Shown: positions 55,979-64,000 of the stretch, one piece after another
How positions within the stretch are numbered: position 1 is the stretch's first letter
Layout of the letters: every line of letters begins with the position of its first letter
Assembly: GCF_947494555.1 (NCBI RefSeq)
Contig: NZ_CANLVF010000002.1
Coordinates: 1,302,001 to 1,366,000 of the forward strand
DNA: 64,000 nucleotides
DNA from: an uncultured Roseibium sp.
Lineage (GTDB): Bacteria > Pseudomonadota > Alphaproteobacteria > Rhizobiales > Stappiaceae
Direction of reading: 5' to 3'
Made by a program: the position numbers and the translations under genes
The notes under the pieces: generated by a model
Seen by the model: only the letters and a program-made list of their open reading frames with translations
What the model was told of the DNA's origin: nothing
Database searches by the model: none

Positions 55979-56008
55979 GGCCGGAGCCCTGAGGGTTCCG
56001 GCCCTTTT
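55979..56008 (+). terminator. Intra-operon hairpin between dctP and dctQ
   Basis: GGCCGGA (55979-55985), a wobble pair and CCC, loop TGA, GGG and TCCGGCC (55997-56003), then CTTTTC. Probably a partial terminator that makes the binding protein more abundant than the membrane subunits. Confidence 0.75.
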
Positions 56009-56024
56009 CAAAAAGAGAAGACCG

Positions 56025-56555
56025 TTGGATTACCGAGATCATTATCCGGCTGTGCTGCGCTGGCTCAGCCACCTGGTGGACGTGTGCCTCATGATTGGTG
56101 GCTTTTCGATCGTCACACTGGTGTTCTGCAATGCCTCCTTGAGAGGATTTGCTGGCTTTGACCTTGCCTGGTCGCTTGAGGTGACGAGCTTTCTGCTGCT
56201 GTGGAGCACATTTATCGGCTGCGCTGCTGCCGTTGCGCGCGGCGCGCATATGCGGGTCACCGAAATAGTGGAACGGCTGATGCCATACAAGGGTCAGCGG
56301 ATCCTGTCGATCGCGATCGATGTGATCATCGCGATCCTTCTGATCAGTCTGATTTACACCGGATACAACATTTCGGTTCACACCTGGGCGCAGAAAACCA
56401 CCGTTCTTTATTGGCCTGTCGGACTTCTTTACGCCTCCATGCCCGTCGGCATGACCCTGACCCTGATTTTCCATCTCTTCAACATGGTGTTCGACATCAA
56501 AAACCCCGTTGTTCCCCATGCTGCCCACTCTGACGGTGGAGAGGCCCTCTCATGA
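56025..56555 (+). CDS. TRAP transporter small membrane subunit DctQ-like
   Basis: A 176-residue protein with four hydrophobic segments and the DctQ hallmark LEVTSFLLLWSTFIGCAAAVARGAHMRV around the middle. It joins the DctM permease to form the TRAP membrane complex. Start is a TTG at 56025 after AGAGAAG. Overlaps dctM by four bases (ATGA). Confidence 0.9.
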   Translation: MDYRDHYPAVLRWLSHLVDVCLMIGGFSIVTLVFCNASLRGFAGFDLAWSLEVTSFLLLWSTFIGCAAAVARGAHMRVTEIVERLMPYKGQRILSIAIDVIIAILLISLIYTGYNISVHTWAQKTTVLYWPVGLLYASMPVGMTLTLIFHLFNMVFDIKNPVVPHAAHSDGGEALS

Positions 56556-57835
56556 TCCTGCTTTTCGTCGTGGCGGTCTTTCTGACCACAGTCTTTCTTG
56601 GAATTCCCCTCGTCTGGGCCATCTTGTTGACGGCAGTGCTGCCGATTATCGTCTTCGATCTTGGCTATCCGCTGCAGGCACTGTTCCTCAACTTTATCGG
56701 CGGTGTCGAACCCAACCACTTTCTTGCAATCCCGCTCTTCATCGTTGCCGGTGAAATGATGAGCCGTGGGGGCGTGGGCCTTCGCATTATCGGTTTCGCA
56801 CGCGCCGCATTCGGTTTCATGGCGGGTGGCCTCGGCATGGTTGTCGTCGGTGCATCGATGATCTTCGGCGGTATATCCGGTTCGGCGATCGCCGACAGTG
56901 CCGCCATCGGCTCGGTCATGATCAAGAACATGTCGAGGGAAGGTTACAACACCGCGTTCGCGGCCGGGCTTGTCGCAGCCGCCGGCACGATCGGCATCAT
57001 TATACCTCCCTCTATCCCAATGCTGATCTACGGCTTCGTCGGCAACGTCTCGGTCGCGGACCTGTTTCTTGCGGGCATGGTTCCCGGCATCCTGTTCGGC
57101 GCCATGTTCATGGCGGTGTGCTACTATGTCGGAAAGACCACCAACTGCGATCCGGGCGGCCGGACGACAACTCTGAAGGAACTCACCAGTTCCTTCATCG
57201 GCACCGCACCGGCTCTGTTCATGCCGGTTCTGATTCTTGGCGGCATCTTCACGGGCTGGGTCACACCGACCGAGGCAGCAGCGCTGGCGGTGGTCTACGG
57301 GCTCTTTGTCACAACTGTCGTCTATCGCGATTTCAAGCTGAAGGATCTGCCACGACTTCTGGTCGATTCGTTCGTCACAAGTTCCGTAGTCATGGTCGTC
57401 ATTGGAGCGACAACCGTGCTCGGCTGGCTGATCACGCTGGAACAGATGCCCCAGATCCTGGTCGGCTTTGTGCAGGAGTTTTCAAGCGGACCCTGGATGT
57501 TCCTGCTCCTGGTCAACATCGTTCTTCTGATCCTCGGCCTTGTGCTCGATCCGGTGCCAGCAATCCTTTTGACGGCGCCGCTGTTCCTGCCGACCGCCAA
57601 GGCCTTTGGCGTCGATCCGGTCCATCTTGGCGTGATCATGACCTGCAACGTCGCGGTCGGCTTGTTCACGCCACCAGTCGGCGCAACGCTCTACGTCGCC
57701 TCAAGGATCTCAGGTGTCGGTGTTTTGTCGATCGCCCGCAAAATGGCGCATCTCTACCTTGCAGCCATCGCCGCCCTTCTGGCAGTTACCTATATCCCGT
57801 TCGTTTCGATGGGAATGGTTCATCTGTTCCGGTAA
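56552..57835 (+). CDS. TRAP transporter large permease DctM-like
   Basis: A 427-residue membrane protein with about 12 hydrophobic segments and the DctM motifs GGVGLRIIGFARA, GSVMIKNMSREGYNT and a repeated half (GIIIPPSIPMLIYGF). It carries out sodium-coupled uptake of the ligand captured by DctP. Coupled to DctQ by overlap. Twelve bases ahead of the ABM gene. Confidence 0.95.
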   Translation: MILLFVVAVFLTTVFLGIPLVWAILLTAVLPIIVFDLGYPLQALFLNFIGGVEPNHFLAIPLFIVAGEMMSRGGVGLRIIGFARAAFGFMAGGLGMVVVGASMIFGGISGSAIADSAAIGSVMIKNMSREGYNTAFAAGLVAAAGTIGIIIPPSIPMLIYGFVGNVSVADLFLAGMVPGILFGAMFMAVCYYVGKTTNCDPGGRTTTLKELTSSFIGTAPALFMPVLILGGIFTGWVTPTEAAALAVVYGLFVTTVVYRDFKLKDLPRLLVDSFVTSSVVMVVIGATTVLGWLITLEQMPQILVGFVQEFSSGPWMFLLLVNIVLLILGLVLDPVPAILLTAPLFLPTAKAFGVDPVHLGVIMTCNVAVGLFTPPVGATLYVASRISGVGVLSIARKMAHLYLAAIAALLAVTYIPFVSMGMVHLFR

Positions 57836-57847
57836 GGAGACTAAAAG

Positions 57848-58138
57848 GTGTTTGCAGTCACGGTGCAATTCAAGATCAAGGACGGCATGATGGATACCTT
57901 CATGCCGCTCATGCTCGAAAACGCAAAAGCGTCTCTTGAGCATGAACCGGCTTGCCGGCAATTCGATGTGTGCAGCGAGCCGGACCGGCCCGGAGAGATA
58001 TTCCTCTATGAACTCTACGATGATGCTGCCGCATTCCAGACCCACCTGAAAACACAGCATTTTCTGGCCTTTGACGCGCAAGTCTCTACGATGATTGCCG
58101 AAAAGACCGTTGCGACCTATTCGAAGGTGAGTTCATGA
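57848..58138 (+). CDS. Antibiotic biosynthesis monooxygenase (ABM)-fold protein
   Basis: A 96-residue ABM-fold protein (ferredoxin-like dimeric barrel): FAVTVQFKIKDGMMDTFMPLM at the start, EHEPACRQFDV in the middle, FLYELYDDAAAFQTHLKT in the third strand-helix unit. The family contains quinol monooxygenases and aldose-mutarotase-like enzymes; in sugar-acid clusters its role is uncertain. Start GTG with GGAGA upstream. Overlaps the next gene by four bases. Confidence 0.8.
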   Translation: MFAVTVQFKIKDGMMDTFMPLMLENAKASLEHEPACRQFDVCSEPDRPGEIFLYELYDDAAAFQTHLKTQHFLAFDAQVSTMIAEKTVATYSKVSS

Positions 58139-58932
58139 CGCCGTGGGAAGTCTTTGCCGTCAAATATGCCGACCGGAATGCGAGAACCCGGAAGGACAGC
58201 TTTCTGTTCGACGACGATCATCACCTTCCCCACGACATGGACTATTTCATCTGGGTCCTGCGCCGGGGTGATGACATTGTCCTGGTCGACACCGGCTATG
58301 ATCAGGAAGAAGGTGACCGGCGCGGCCGTCCGATCCGGCTGAACCCGGTTGAAGCACTTGCTCCGCTCGGTATTGCCCCGGAGGCCGTCTCCACGATCAT
58401 TGTCACGCATCTACACTATGATCACGCGGGTGGCTTGAAGCATTTTCCGAATGCCACAATCCATCTGCAGGCAGCCGAAATGGCATACGCGACCGGTCCG
58501 TGTATGTGTCATGGCACCTTGCAGGCCCCCTTTACCGCCGATCACATTTGCGAAGCCGTGCAACGGCTCTATTCCGGCCGCGTGGTCTTTCACGAAGGCG
58601 ACGGCGAAGTTCGCGAAGGTGTCACGGTCCACCATACCGGTGGGCACAGCAAAGGGCTTCAGGCGGTGCGCGTTCTAACGGCGGCCGGTTGGATGTGCCT
58701 GGCATCCGACACGTCCCACTACTACGAGAATTTTTTGGAAGCCAAGCCGTTTCCGATTGTCGTCGACCTTGCGGACATGCTGGAAGGGTTCCGCACCATT
58801 CGCTCTCTGGCCAGCTCCGACAAGCTTGTCGTGCCGGGGCATGACCCGCTTGTCAGGGAGTATTTCCCGGCACATGGCCCGGACCACATCATTCGTCTCG
58901 ACCAGGGCCCCAAAAAGTGGATGGAAGCATGA
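58135..58932 (+). CDS. Metallo-beta-lactamase-fold hydrolase, N-acyl-homoserine-lactonase-like
   Basis: A 265-residue MBL-fold metal hydrolase. Metal ligands are all visible: H92-L-H94-Y-D96-H97, H171 in TGGHSKG and D192 in SDTSHYY, the pattern of the AHL lactonase group. In this operon, between a TRAP transporter and an acid-sugar kinase, hydrolysis of a sugar lactone is more likely than quorum quenching. That is inference. Overlaps the kinase by four bases. Confidence 0.88.
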   Translation: MTPWEVFAVKYADRNARTRKDSFLFDDDHHLPHDMDYFIWVLRRGDDIVLVDTGYDQEEGDRRGRPIRLNPVEALAPLGIAPEAVSTIIVTHLHYDHAGGLKHFPNATIHLQAAEMAYATGPCMCHGTLQAPFTADHICEAVQRLYSGRVVFHEGDGEVREGVTVHHTGGHSKGLQAVRVLTAAGWMCLASDTSHYYENFLEAKPFPIVVDLADMLEGFRTIRSLASSDKLVVPGHDPLVREYFPAHGPDHIIRLDQGPKKWMEA

Positions 58933-60161
58933 AGCTCGGGGTAATCGCTGACGATTTTACCGGCGCGTCTGATATCGCCCTGACCCTCGCAGAAGGCGGC
59001 ATGTCGGCGACGCAGTTCGTCGGCATCCCGTCTCAGACACCAAGCGCGGGAATAGATGCCGGCATTGTGGGACTGAAGTCACGGACCGCGCCTGTCGAAG
59101 AAGCGGTCAATCAATCGCTGAAAGCATGCGACTGGCTTTTAAACCAGGGCTGCAGTCAGATTGTCTTCAAGGTCTGTTCGACTTTCGATTCCACTGACGA
59201 AGGCAATATCGGACCCGTGGCCGCGGCGCTTGCGGACCATCTCGGTGAAACCTCGGTGATGGTGTGCCCCGCCTTTCCCGAAAACGGGCGCACGGTCTAT
59301 GAGGGACATCTTTTCGTCAAGGACAGACTGCTCAGCGAAAGCGGCATGCAGAACCATCCGCTGACACCAATGCGGGACCCCGACCTCCGGCGCGTTCTGT
59401 CGCGTCAAACGGATTGGCCGGTCGCACATGCACCAATTTCCAGCGTCCGCGAAGAAGGCGTCGCCCTCACTTCCCGCATCGCGAGCGCGGGCAAGGCCAT
59501 GATCATTGCCGACGCCATTGAAAACGCGGATCTCGTTGCCATCGGCCGTGCGGCCAAGGACCGGAAGCTTGTTGTCGGTGGTTCAGGAATAGCACTCGGC
59601 CTTCCGGAAAACTTCGGTGTCGAGGACCGGGGAACCGCATGGCGCGGGCTCACCGGCAAGGCGGTGGTGTTTTCCGGCTCGTGCTCCGTTGCAACCCGTG
59701 AACAGGTTGCGCGTTTCAAATCAGGCGCACCTTCGCGGGAGATCGCCGTTGAAGACATCATGGATGAAAAACTGTCGCTCCAGGAACTCGTTGAATGGGT
59801 TCTACGGCAAGACACGCCTCCGCTGATCTATTCTTCAGCAGAGCCCGAAGTTGTCGCCGCAGCACAGGAAAAATATGGAAAAGAGCAAAGCTCTCAAGCA
59901 GTTGAACGCCTGTTTTCAAATCTTTCCGCAGCACTTTCACAATCCGGTGTAACACGGATTGTCGTAGCCGGAGGTGAAACGTCCGGTGCGGTCGTGTCGG
60001 GAACAGCGGCTGACACGCTCGAAGTCGGACCTCGGATCGCGGCGGGTGTTCCCGCGCTCAAAGTCGCGGACAAGGACCTTGTCCTCGCCCTGAAATCCGG
60101 CAATTTCGGCGGGCCCGATTTTTTCCAGGAAGCACTCTCGGTACTTGAGGGCCGCCCATGA
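58929..60161 (+). CDS. otnK: Four-carbon acid-sugar kinase, OtnK-like (DUF1537)
   Basis: A 410-residue kinase of the DUF1537 family, which phosphorylates C4 acid sugars such as threonate, erythronate or 3-oxo-tetronate. The N-terminal motif A-D8-D9-F-T-G-A-S-D is the acid-sugar-binding region. A C-terminal GGETSGAVV supplies the ATP-binding loop. Start at MKLGVI (58929), overlapping the MBL stop. Next to an OtnC-type aldolase, which favours 3-oxo-tetronate as substrate. Confidence 0.85.
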   Translation: MKLGVIADDFTGASDIALTLAEGGMSATQFVGIPSQTPSAGIDAGIVGLKSRTAPVEEAVNQSLKACDWLLNQGCSQIVFKVCSTFDSTDEGNIGPVAAALADHLGETSVMVCPAFPENGRTVYEGHLFVKDRLLSESGMQNHPLTPMRDPDLRRVLSRQTDWPVAHAPISSVREEGVALTSRIASAGKAMIIADAIENADLVAIGRAAKDRKLVVGGSGIALGLPENFGVEDRGTAWRGLTGKAVVFSGSCSVATREQVARFKSGAPSREIAVEDIMDEKLSLQELVEWVLRQDTPPLIYSSAEPEVVAAAQEKYGKEQSSQAVERLFSNLSAALSQSGVTRIVVAGGETSGAVVSGTAADTLEVGPRIAAGVPALKVADKDLVLALKSGNFGGPDFFQEALSVLEGRP

Positions 60162-60805
60162 GCGAGCTCTCCACCATGCGCGAAAAAATGGCGCTTTTTG
60201 CAAAGTCCATGTTTGACAGAGGTCTGACGCACGGCTCGACAGGCAATCTCTCTGCGCGCTTGTCGGACGGCGGCCTGTTGGTGACGCCGACCGGATCTTC
60301 CATGGGGTTTCTCGACCCGGCGCGCATCAGCCATCTCTCGTCGAAAGGTGAGCTTCTGTCAGGCGACCGGCCGACCAAGGAAATGCCGTTGCATGAGGCC
60401 TTTTACGAAACGCGTCACGGCACAGGTGCGGTCGTACATCTTCACTCATGTCATTCGGTTGCGCTCTCGCTGCTGCCGGATATCGACCCTGAAAACGTGT
60501 TGCCGCCCCTCACCGCCTACGGAATAATGCAACTCGGCAAGGTCCGTTTGCTTCCGTTTTTCGTACCTGGTGATCCCGAAATGGGAGAGGCCGTCCGGGG
60601 TCTTGCCGGAAAACGGTCTGCGGTCCTGTTGGCAAATCACGGCCCAGTCGTTGCCGGAAAGGACCTGGAGGCAGCTGTTTATGCAATGGAAGAGCTTGAA
60701 GCGACGGCAAAACTGGCATTGCTGTTGCGCGGCGCCGGTGCCACGGGCTTGGAGCCTGCGCAAATCAACCGGATTGTTGAACGATTTGATGTTGACTGGA
60801 ATTGA
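60158..60805 (+). CDS. otnC: Class II aldolase, OtnC-like 3-oxo-tetronate 4-phosphate decarboxylase
   Basis: A 215-residue class II aldolase/adducin-domain enzyme. Motifs: G-S-T-G-N-L-S-A-R for the phosphate site; the metal ligands H94-L-H96 (VVHLHSCHS), plus a third His in ANHGPVV. OtnC members decarboxylate 3-oxo-tetronate 4-phosphate to dihydroxyacetone phosphate. Overlap with the kinase gene (ATGA) supports the joint pathway. Could also be an aldolase for a related C4 phosphate. Confidence 0.83.
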   Translation: MSELSTMREKMALFAKSMFDRGLTHGSTGNLSARLSDGGLLVTPTGSSMGFLDPARISHLSSKGELLSGDRPTKEMPLHEAFYETRHGTGAVVHLHSCHSVALSLLPDIDPENVLPPLTAYGIMQLGKVRLLPFFVPGDPEMGEAVRGLAGKRSAVLLANHGPVVAGKDLEAAVYAMEELEATAKLALLLRGAGATGLEPAQINRIVERFDVDWN

Positions 60806-60816
60806 GGACTGACCAG

Positions 60817-61932
60817 ATGAGAATTGCCCTGATCAAAGGCGACGGTATCGGCGTTGATGTCGCCGAGGCGGCTATGGCCGTGGTCGAGTCTGCGCTTCAA
60901 AAGACCGGATTCGCGCGACCTTCCTATGATGAAATCCATGCGGGTGCCGGCTATTTTTCGGAAACCGGCCTGGACATTGAAGTCGATGGTGAGCATCGCG
61001 CGGAAGCGGCGGACGCAATCTTTCTTGGCGCGATCGGATTACCCTCCATACGCCACGAAGACGGGACGGAAGTTTCCCCGCACTTGCGATTGCGGGATTC
61101 CTTTGGGCTTTACGCCGGCGTTCGCCCGGTTAAGGCCTATCCAAACGCGCCGCAACGTCTGGCCGACCCGCGCGCGGCGGGCATCGATCTCGTCATATTG
61201 CGCGAATCGACCGAAGGTCTCTTTTATTCGGCCGCCACCCACAAACGCAGCCTCGTTGTCAACGACGACGAAGTCCAGGACATTTTGAGGATCACCCGCA
61301 AGACCACGACCAAACTGCATCAATTTGCGTTCAACCTTGCGCGTAAGCGCCGCGAGCGTGGCAGGTCCGGCAAGCTCACCTGTGTAGACAAGGCTAACGT
61401 TTTCACGTCTCTGGCCTTTTTCCGCCAGCTGTTCGACGAGGTAAAAGCGAATAATGCCGACATTCCGGTTGGTTACAACTATGTCGATGCGCAGGCTCTC
61501 GACCTTGTTCGCAAGCCCTGGGAGTTCGATGTCCTGGTCACGGAAAACATGTTCGGCGACATTCTTTCCGACCTTGCCGGCGGACTTGTTGGCGGGATGG
61601 GCATGGCGGCCTGCGCTGAAATTGGTGACAGTAATGGCCTCTTTCAGCCTGCCCACGGAAGCGCTCCCGATATCATGGGCCAGGACAAAGCCAACCCGCT
61701 GGCGGCAATCCTGAGCGGCGCGCTCATGCTGGACTATCTTGCCGAAAAACTGGATCAACCCGACCTCAGCGACGCTGCGGACCTCATCAACGCGGCTGTC
61801 ATGTCCGGCTTTCAGAGCAAAGCCCTGAGACCCATGGAATTCGGTGGCGACATGGGAACGCGCGCCGTAACCGAGCAAGTCATGTCCGCGATCGAGGAAA
61901 AGCCGCGCCTGCAAAGCTCCGTGGGAGCCTGA
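60817..61932 (+). CDS. Isocitrate/isopropylmalate-dehydrogenase family enzyme, tartrate-dehydrogenase-like
   Basis: A 371-residue beta-decarboxylating dehydrogenase of the IDH/IPMDH/TtuC family. The N-terminus is [19 protein letters not shown], followed by [19 protein letters not shown], the substrate-binding Arg segment, [13 protein letters not shown], and the metal site [15 protein letters not shown]. It most resembles tartrate or D-malate dehydrogenase, which oxidise 2-hydroxy acids. In an OtnK/OtnC operon it may generate the 3-oxo acid that OtnK phosphorylates. Start at 60817 after GAGG. Last gene of the unit. Confidence 0.85.
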   Translation: MRIALIKGDGIGVDVAEAAMAVVESALQKTGFARPSYDEIHAGAGYFSETGLDIEVDGEHRAEAADAIFLGAIGLPSIRHEDGTEVSPHLRLRDSFGLYAGVRPVKAYPNAPQRLADPRAAGIDLVILRESTEGLFYSAATHKRSLVVNDDEVQDILRITRKTTTKLHQFAFNLARKRRERGRSGKLTCVDKANVFTSLAFFRQLFDEVKANNADIPVGYNYVDAQALDLVRKPWEFDVLVTENMFGDILSDLAGGLVGGMGMAACAEIGDSNGLFQPAHGSAPDIMGQDKANPLAAILSGALMLDYLAEKLDQPDLSDAADLINAAVMSGFQSKALRPMEFGGDMGTRAVTEQVMSAIEEKPRLQSSVGA

Positions 61933-61939
61933 TTCAGGA

Positions 61940-62974
61940 TTACGAACGCTTTCTTGCCACGCCCGAGCAGCTTTCACGCACGATCAGGTCGCCATGCAGA
62001 AGGTGGTTTTGTGTGTCGGGCGGCTTGTTCGCCAGCCGATCCAACAGGATATTCATGGCCTTCTCACCAATGTGTTGCCTCGGCTGGCGTATCGTCGTCA
62101 GCGCCGGGGAGAAGTTGCTTGCAAACGGAATGTCGTCAAACCCGAGCACCGAGAAATCTCCGGGCACCCTGTACCCTCTCAGTTGCAGCGCCGAGATGAC
62201 GCCAACAGCCGTGTTGTCGTTGAAACAGAAAAAGGCGCTCGGCAGATCGTCCTTGATGAACAAACGCTCGACCGCGGCACGCCCGCTTTCGCTCGTGCCA
62301 TCGCCCTCCACGCGCCAATCCCGGAGACTTTCAGGAGATTCCTTGAGGCCCTGACGATAGCCGGAGTGGCGCAGATCACTGCGTATGTCCGCGCGGCCGC
62401 CCGAAATGTACGTGATCCGGCGATGACCGAGCGATATCAGGTATTCCGTCGCCATTTTCGACGCGGCCACGTCATCGACACCGACGTAGCTGACCTCCGT
62501 GTTGGATACCGGCCGTTCGGTCGCGACAATCGGAGGCAGCGTTGTCAGGGGTGTCTGAGGTTCTCCAGCCACCGGGATATGTCCCGTCAGGAGCACAAGT
62601 CCATCTGCCATTCCCGTTGAAAGGAACCGCAGATAGTTCTGCTCCAGGCCGGTGGTCCCTTCCGTATTGCCGATCAGGACGCCATAGCCGCGGTCGTTGG
62701 CTGCCTTTTCAAGTCCCGTCAGAATGCCTGCAAAGTTCGGGTCCGCGATGGACGAGGCCAGGACCAGGACCATCTTGGACCGCTGCATGCGCAGGTTCTG
62801 CGCCATGGCGTTCGCCGTATAGCCGGTGCGCGCGATGGCGGCGGTAACTTTCTTGCGTGTGCTCTCCGCGACTTTTTCCGGCGATCGCAAAGCGCGGCTG
62901 ACGGTTGCGATGGAAACCCCCGCGAGCCTTGCCACGTCTTCGATTGTCGCCGGCCGGTCCAGCGGTTCGCTCAT
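61940..62974 (-). CDS. LacI-family transcriptional regulator
   Basis: A 344-residue LacI regulator. HTH residues 8-28 (TIEDVARLAGVSIATVSRALR) are followed by the hinge (NAMAQNLRMQRSKMV). The periplasmic-binding-protein-like sensor has the family motifs VLASSIADPNFAGILTGLE, VGVDDVAASKMATEYLISLGHRRI and FCFNDNTAVGVI. Start at 62974 after GAGG; the frame extends 11 codons more. It is divergent from a sugar ABC gene and likely represses it through the palindromes at 63065-63121. Confidence 0.92.
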   Translation of the reverse strand: MSEPLDRPATIEDVARLAGVSIATVSRALRSPEKVAESTRKKVTAAIARTGYTANAMAQNLRMQRSKMVLVLASSIADPNFAGILTGLEKAANDRGYGVLIGNTEGTTGLEQNYLRFLSTGMADGLVLLTGHIPVAGEPQTPLTTLPPIVATERPVSNTEVSYVGVDDVAASKMATEYLISLGHRRITYISGGRADIRSDLRHSGYRQGLKESPESLRDWRVEGDGTSESGRAAVERLFIKDDLPSAFFCFNDNTAVGVISALQLRGYRVPGDFSVLGFDDIPFASNFSPALTTIRQPRQHIGEKAMNILLDRLANKPPDTQNHLLHGDLIVRESCSGVARKRS

Positions 62975-63064
62975 TTTCTGGCCTCGATTATGCTGCACCG
63001 CGAGCACAAGGAATGATCATCAAATTCAATACTCTTACAGCTGTATAGAGCCTGATTCGATTCA

Positions 63065-63121
63065 TGAAAAGGTTTACAAACCGAAATGTAAAGGTTTACA
63101 TCATCTGTGAAAACGTTTACA
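63065..63121. promoter_or_regulatory. Three evenly spaced LacI-type operators
   Basis: TGAAAAGGTTTACA (63065-63078), TGTAAAGGTTTACA (63087-63100) and TGAAAACGTTTACA (63108-63121). Each is a 14-base imperfect palindrome of LacI/PurR type (TGwAAA-nG-TTTACA), and the centres are 22 and 21 bases apart, close to two DNA turns. They lie between the LacI gene and the sugar ABC gene. Confidence 0.75.
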
Positions 63122-63176
63122 CGAGATTCATGGCGCGATCATGGATGTGACCTTCAGCGCCTGGGAGGAACTTCAG

Positions 63177-64000
63177 ATGGATGTTGCAACGTCCGCTTCG
63201 GCGGCGATCGTTGAAGCTGTCAACATCAGCAAGTCTTTTGGTCCGGTGCCTGTCCTGTTCAGCGTGAGCATGGACGTGCGTCCGGGTGAAGTTCATGCGC
63301 TTATCGGCGAAAACGGCGCCGGCAAGTCGACCCTGATGAAAATTCTCTCCGGATTTCACGATCCGACGTCCGGCCAGATCCGTGTCGACGGCAAACAGGT
63401 CTCCCTGCCCGCGAATGGCGGAGCCGAGAAGCTCGGCATCGTGCTCATCCACCAGGAACTCAATCTCGCAGAGCAGATGACCGTTGAAGAAAACGTCTTT
63501 CTGGGGCGTGAAATTCGTCGCGGCGGCTTCCTGGACAAGGTGGCGATGCGAAAGTCCGTCCAGACCTTCTTGGACGAAATCGGCCTCGACATTGCCCCCA
63601 CAGACCGGATTTCCGATCTCACGATCGCGCAGAAGCAGATGGTCGAGATCGTAAAGGCGGTCAGCCGGAATGCACGGATCCTGATCATGGACGAGCCGAC
63701 CGCGGTTTTGACGGAAGAAGAAACCGAGGTCTTTTTCCGGCAGGTCGAGAAGCTGAAATCAGGTGGCGTCGGCATTGTCTTCGTTTCGCACAAGCTCAAC
63801 GAGGTCAAGGCAATCGCCGACCGTGTCACGATCCTTCGCGATGGCCAATGGATCGACACGCGTCCCTCGCAGGACCTTACACCCGACACGATGGCCCAGA
63901 TGATGGTCGGACGAGAATTGTCCGACCTCTATCCACCCATGCATGAAGCCGACGTTGATGCTGAACTCGTTCTTGAGGTCCAAAATCTCAAGGCACAAGG
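63177..64000 (+). CDS. Sugar ABC transporter ATP-binding protein, RbsA/MglA-like (partial, cut by window end)
   Basis: The first 274 residues of what should be a two-domain sugar-import ATPase of about 500 residues. Walker A is GENGAGKST, followed by the signature-region ISDLTIAQKQMVEIVKA (LTIAQKQMVEI in place of LSGGQ, as in the sugar CUT2 group), Walker B ILIMDEPTAVLTEEE and switch FVSHKLNEV. Start at 63177 is set by GGGAGGAA; an in-frame ATG at 63141 has none. Begins a sugar import operon under the LacI regulator; binding protein and permease lie beyond the window. Confidence 0.92.
   Translation, partial: MDVATSASAAIVEAVNISKSFGPVPVLFSVSMDVRPGEVHALIGENGAGKSTLMKILSGFHDPTSGQIRVDGKQVSLPANGGAEKLGIVLIHQELNLAEQMTVEENVFLGREIRRGGFLDKVAMRKSVQTFLDEIGLDIAPTDRISDLTIAQKQMVEIVKAVSRNARILIMDEPTAVLTEEETEVFFRQVEKLKSGGVGIVFVSHKLNEVKAIADRVTILRDGQWIDTRPSQDLTPDTMAQMMVGRELSDLYPPMHEADVDAELVLEVQNLKAQ

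Noticed and set aside
58135..58932. Quorum-quenching AHL lactonase
   Set aside because: Metal ligands fit the AHL lactonase group, but translational coupling to an acid-sugar kinase makes a catabolic lactonase more likely; kept as fold-level call only.

Overview
The window is high-GC chromosomal DNA from an alphaproteobacterium, most likely in the Hyphomicrobiales and close to Roseibium/Labrenzia (Stappiaceae). The reasons are the gene content (a UPF0314 protein, a FabI gene paired with a DUF3141 protein, minCDE, OxyR divergent from KatG, TRAP and ABC carriers for small organic acids, proteins with a VPLPA-type C-terminal sorting tail) and intergenic palindromes of a type common in that order. 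The taxonomic call is inference from gene families. I saw no rRNA, tRNA, CRISPR array or complete insertion sequence.

Layout. 1-3.8 kb: end of a DUF2157 membrane protein, then a three-gene ABC importer (NMT1/SsuA-type binding protein, ATPase, permease). 3.9-7.3 kb (minus): fabI and a large DUF3141 protein with a PHA-synthase-like Cys nucleophile motif. 7.5-10.9 kb: katG and oxyR, divergent. 11.1-18.5 kb: a tightly coupled five-gene operon (SWIM zinc-finger protein, DUF5691, MoxR AAA+ ATPase, DUF5682, VWA protein) resembling E. coli yehQ/L/M/P. It is the most interesting system here, and I read the DUF5682 member as a TraB/TIKI-like putative hydrolase. 18.5-30.6 kb is gene-poor accessory DNA: an MFS exporter, an AraC regulator, two sorting-tail proteins (one with a thrombospondin-C-like domain), an XRE regulator divergent from an SDR enzyme, a secreted caspase-like/Sel1 protein and a Gly/Ala-rich orphan. 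30.6-35.5 kb: two methyltransferases behind a small ORF missed by length cut-offs, LysR genes (one internally deleted), a VOC protein, a DUF2314-DUF2185 protein and a YHYH-domain remnant. 35.6-42.5 kb: a secreted alpha/beta hydrolase, a stand-alone ParA, an HlyD/ABC-2 exporter, an EamA permease and a small HTH-like protein. 42.8-44.8 kb: minCDE with a strong terminator. 44.9-52.2 kb: mixed housekeeping genes including prfC and UPF0314. 52.2-53.0 kb: a cluster of long palindromic repeats.

53.0-61.9 kb is a coherent catabolic locus. A Gfo/Idh dehydrogenase and a FadR-type GntR regulator run leftward. Rightward, a TRAP transporter, an ABM protein, a metallo-beta-lactamase-fold hydrolase, an OtnK-type acid-sugar kinase, an OtnC-type aldolase/decarboxylase and an IPMDH/tartrate-dehydrogenase-like enzyme form one overlapping transcription unit. 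A C4 acid sugar or its lactone is the inferred substrate. 62.0-64.0 kb starts a second sugar locus: a LacI regulator divergent from a sugar ABC ATPase (cut by the window end), with three evenly spaced operator-like palindromes between them.
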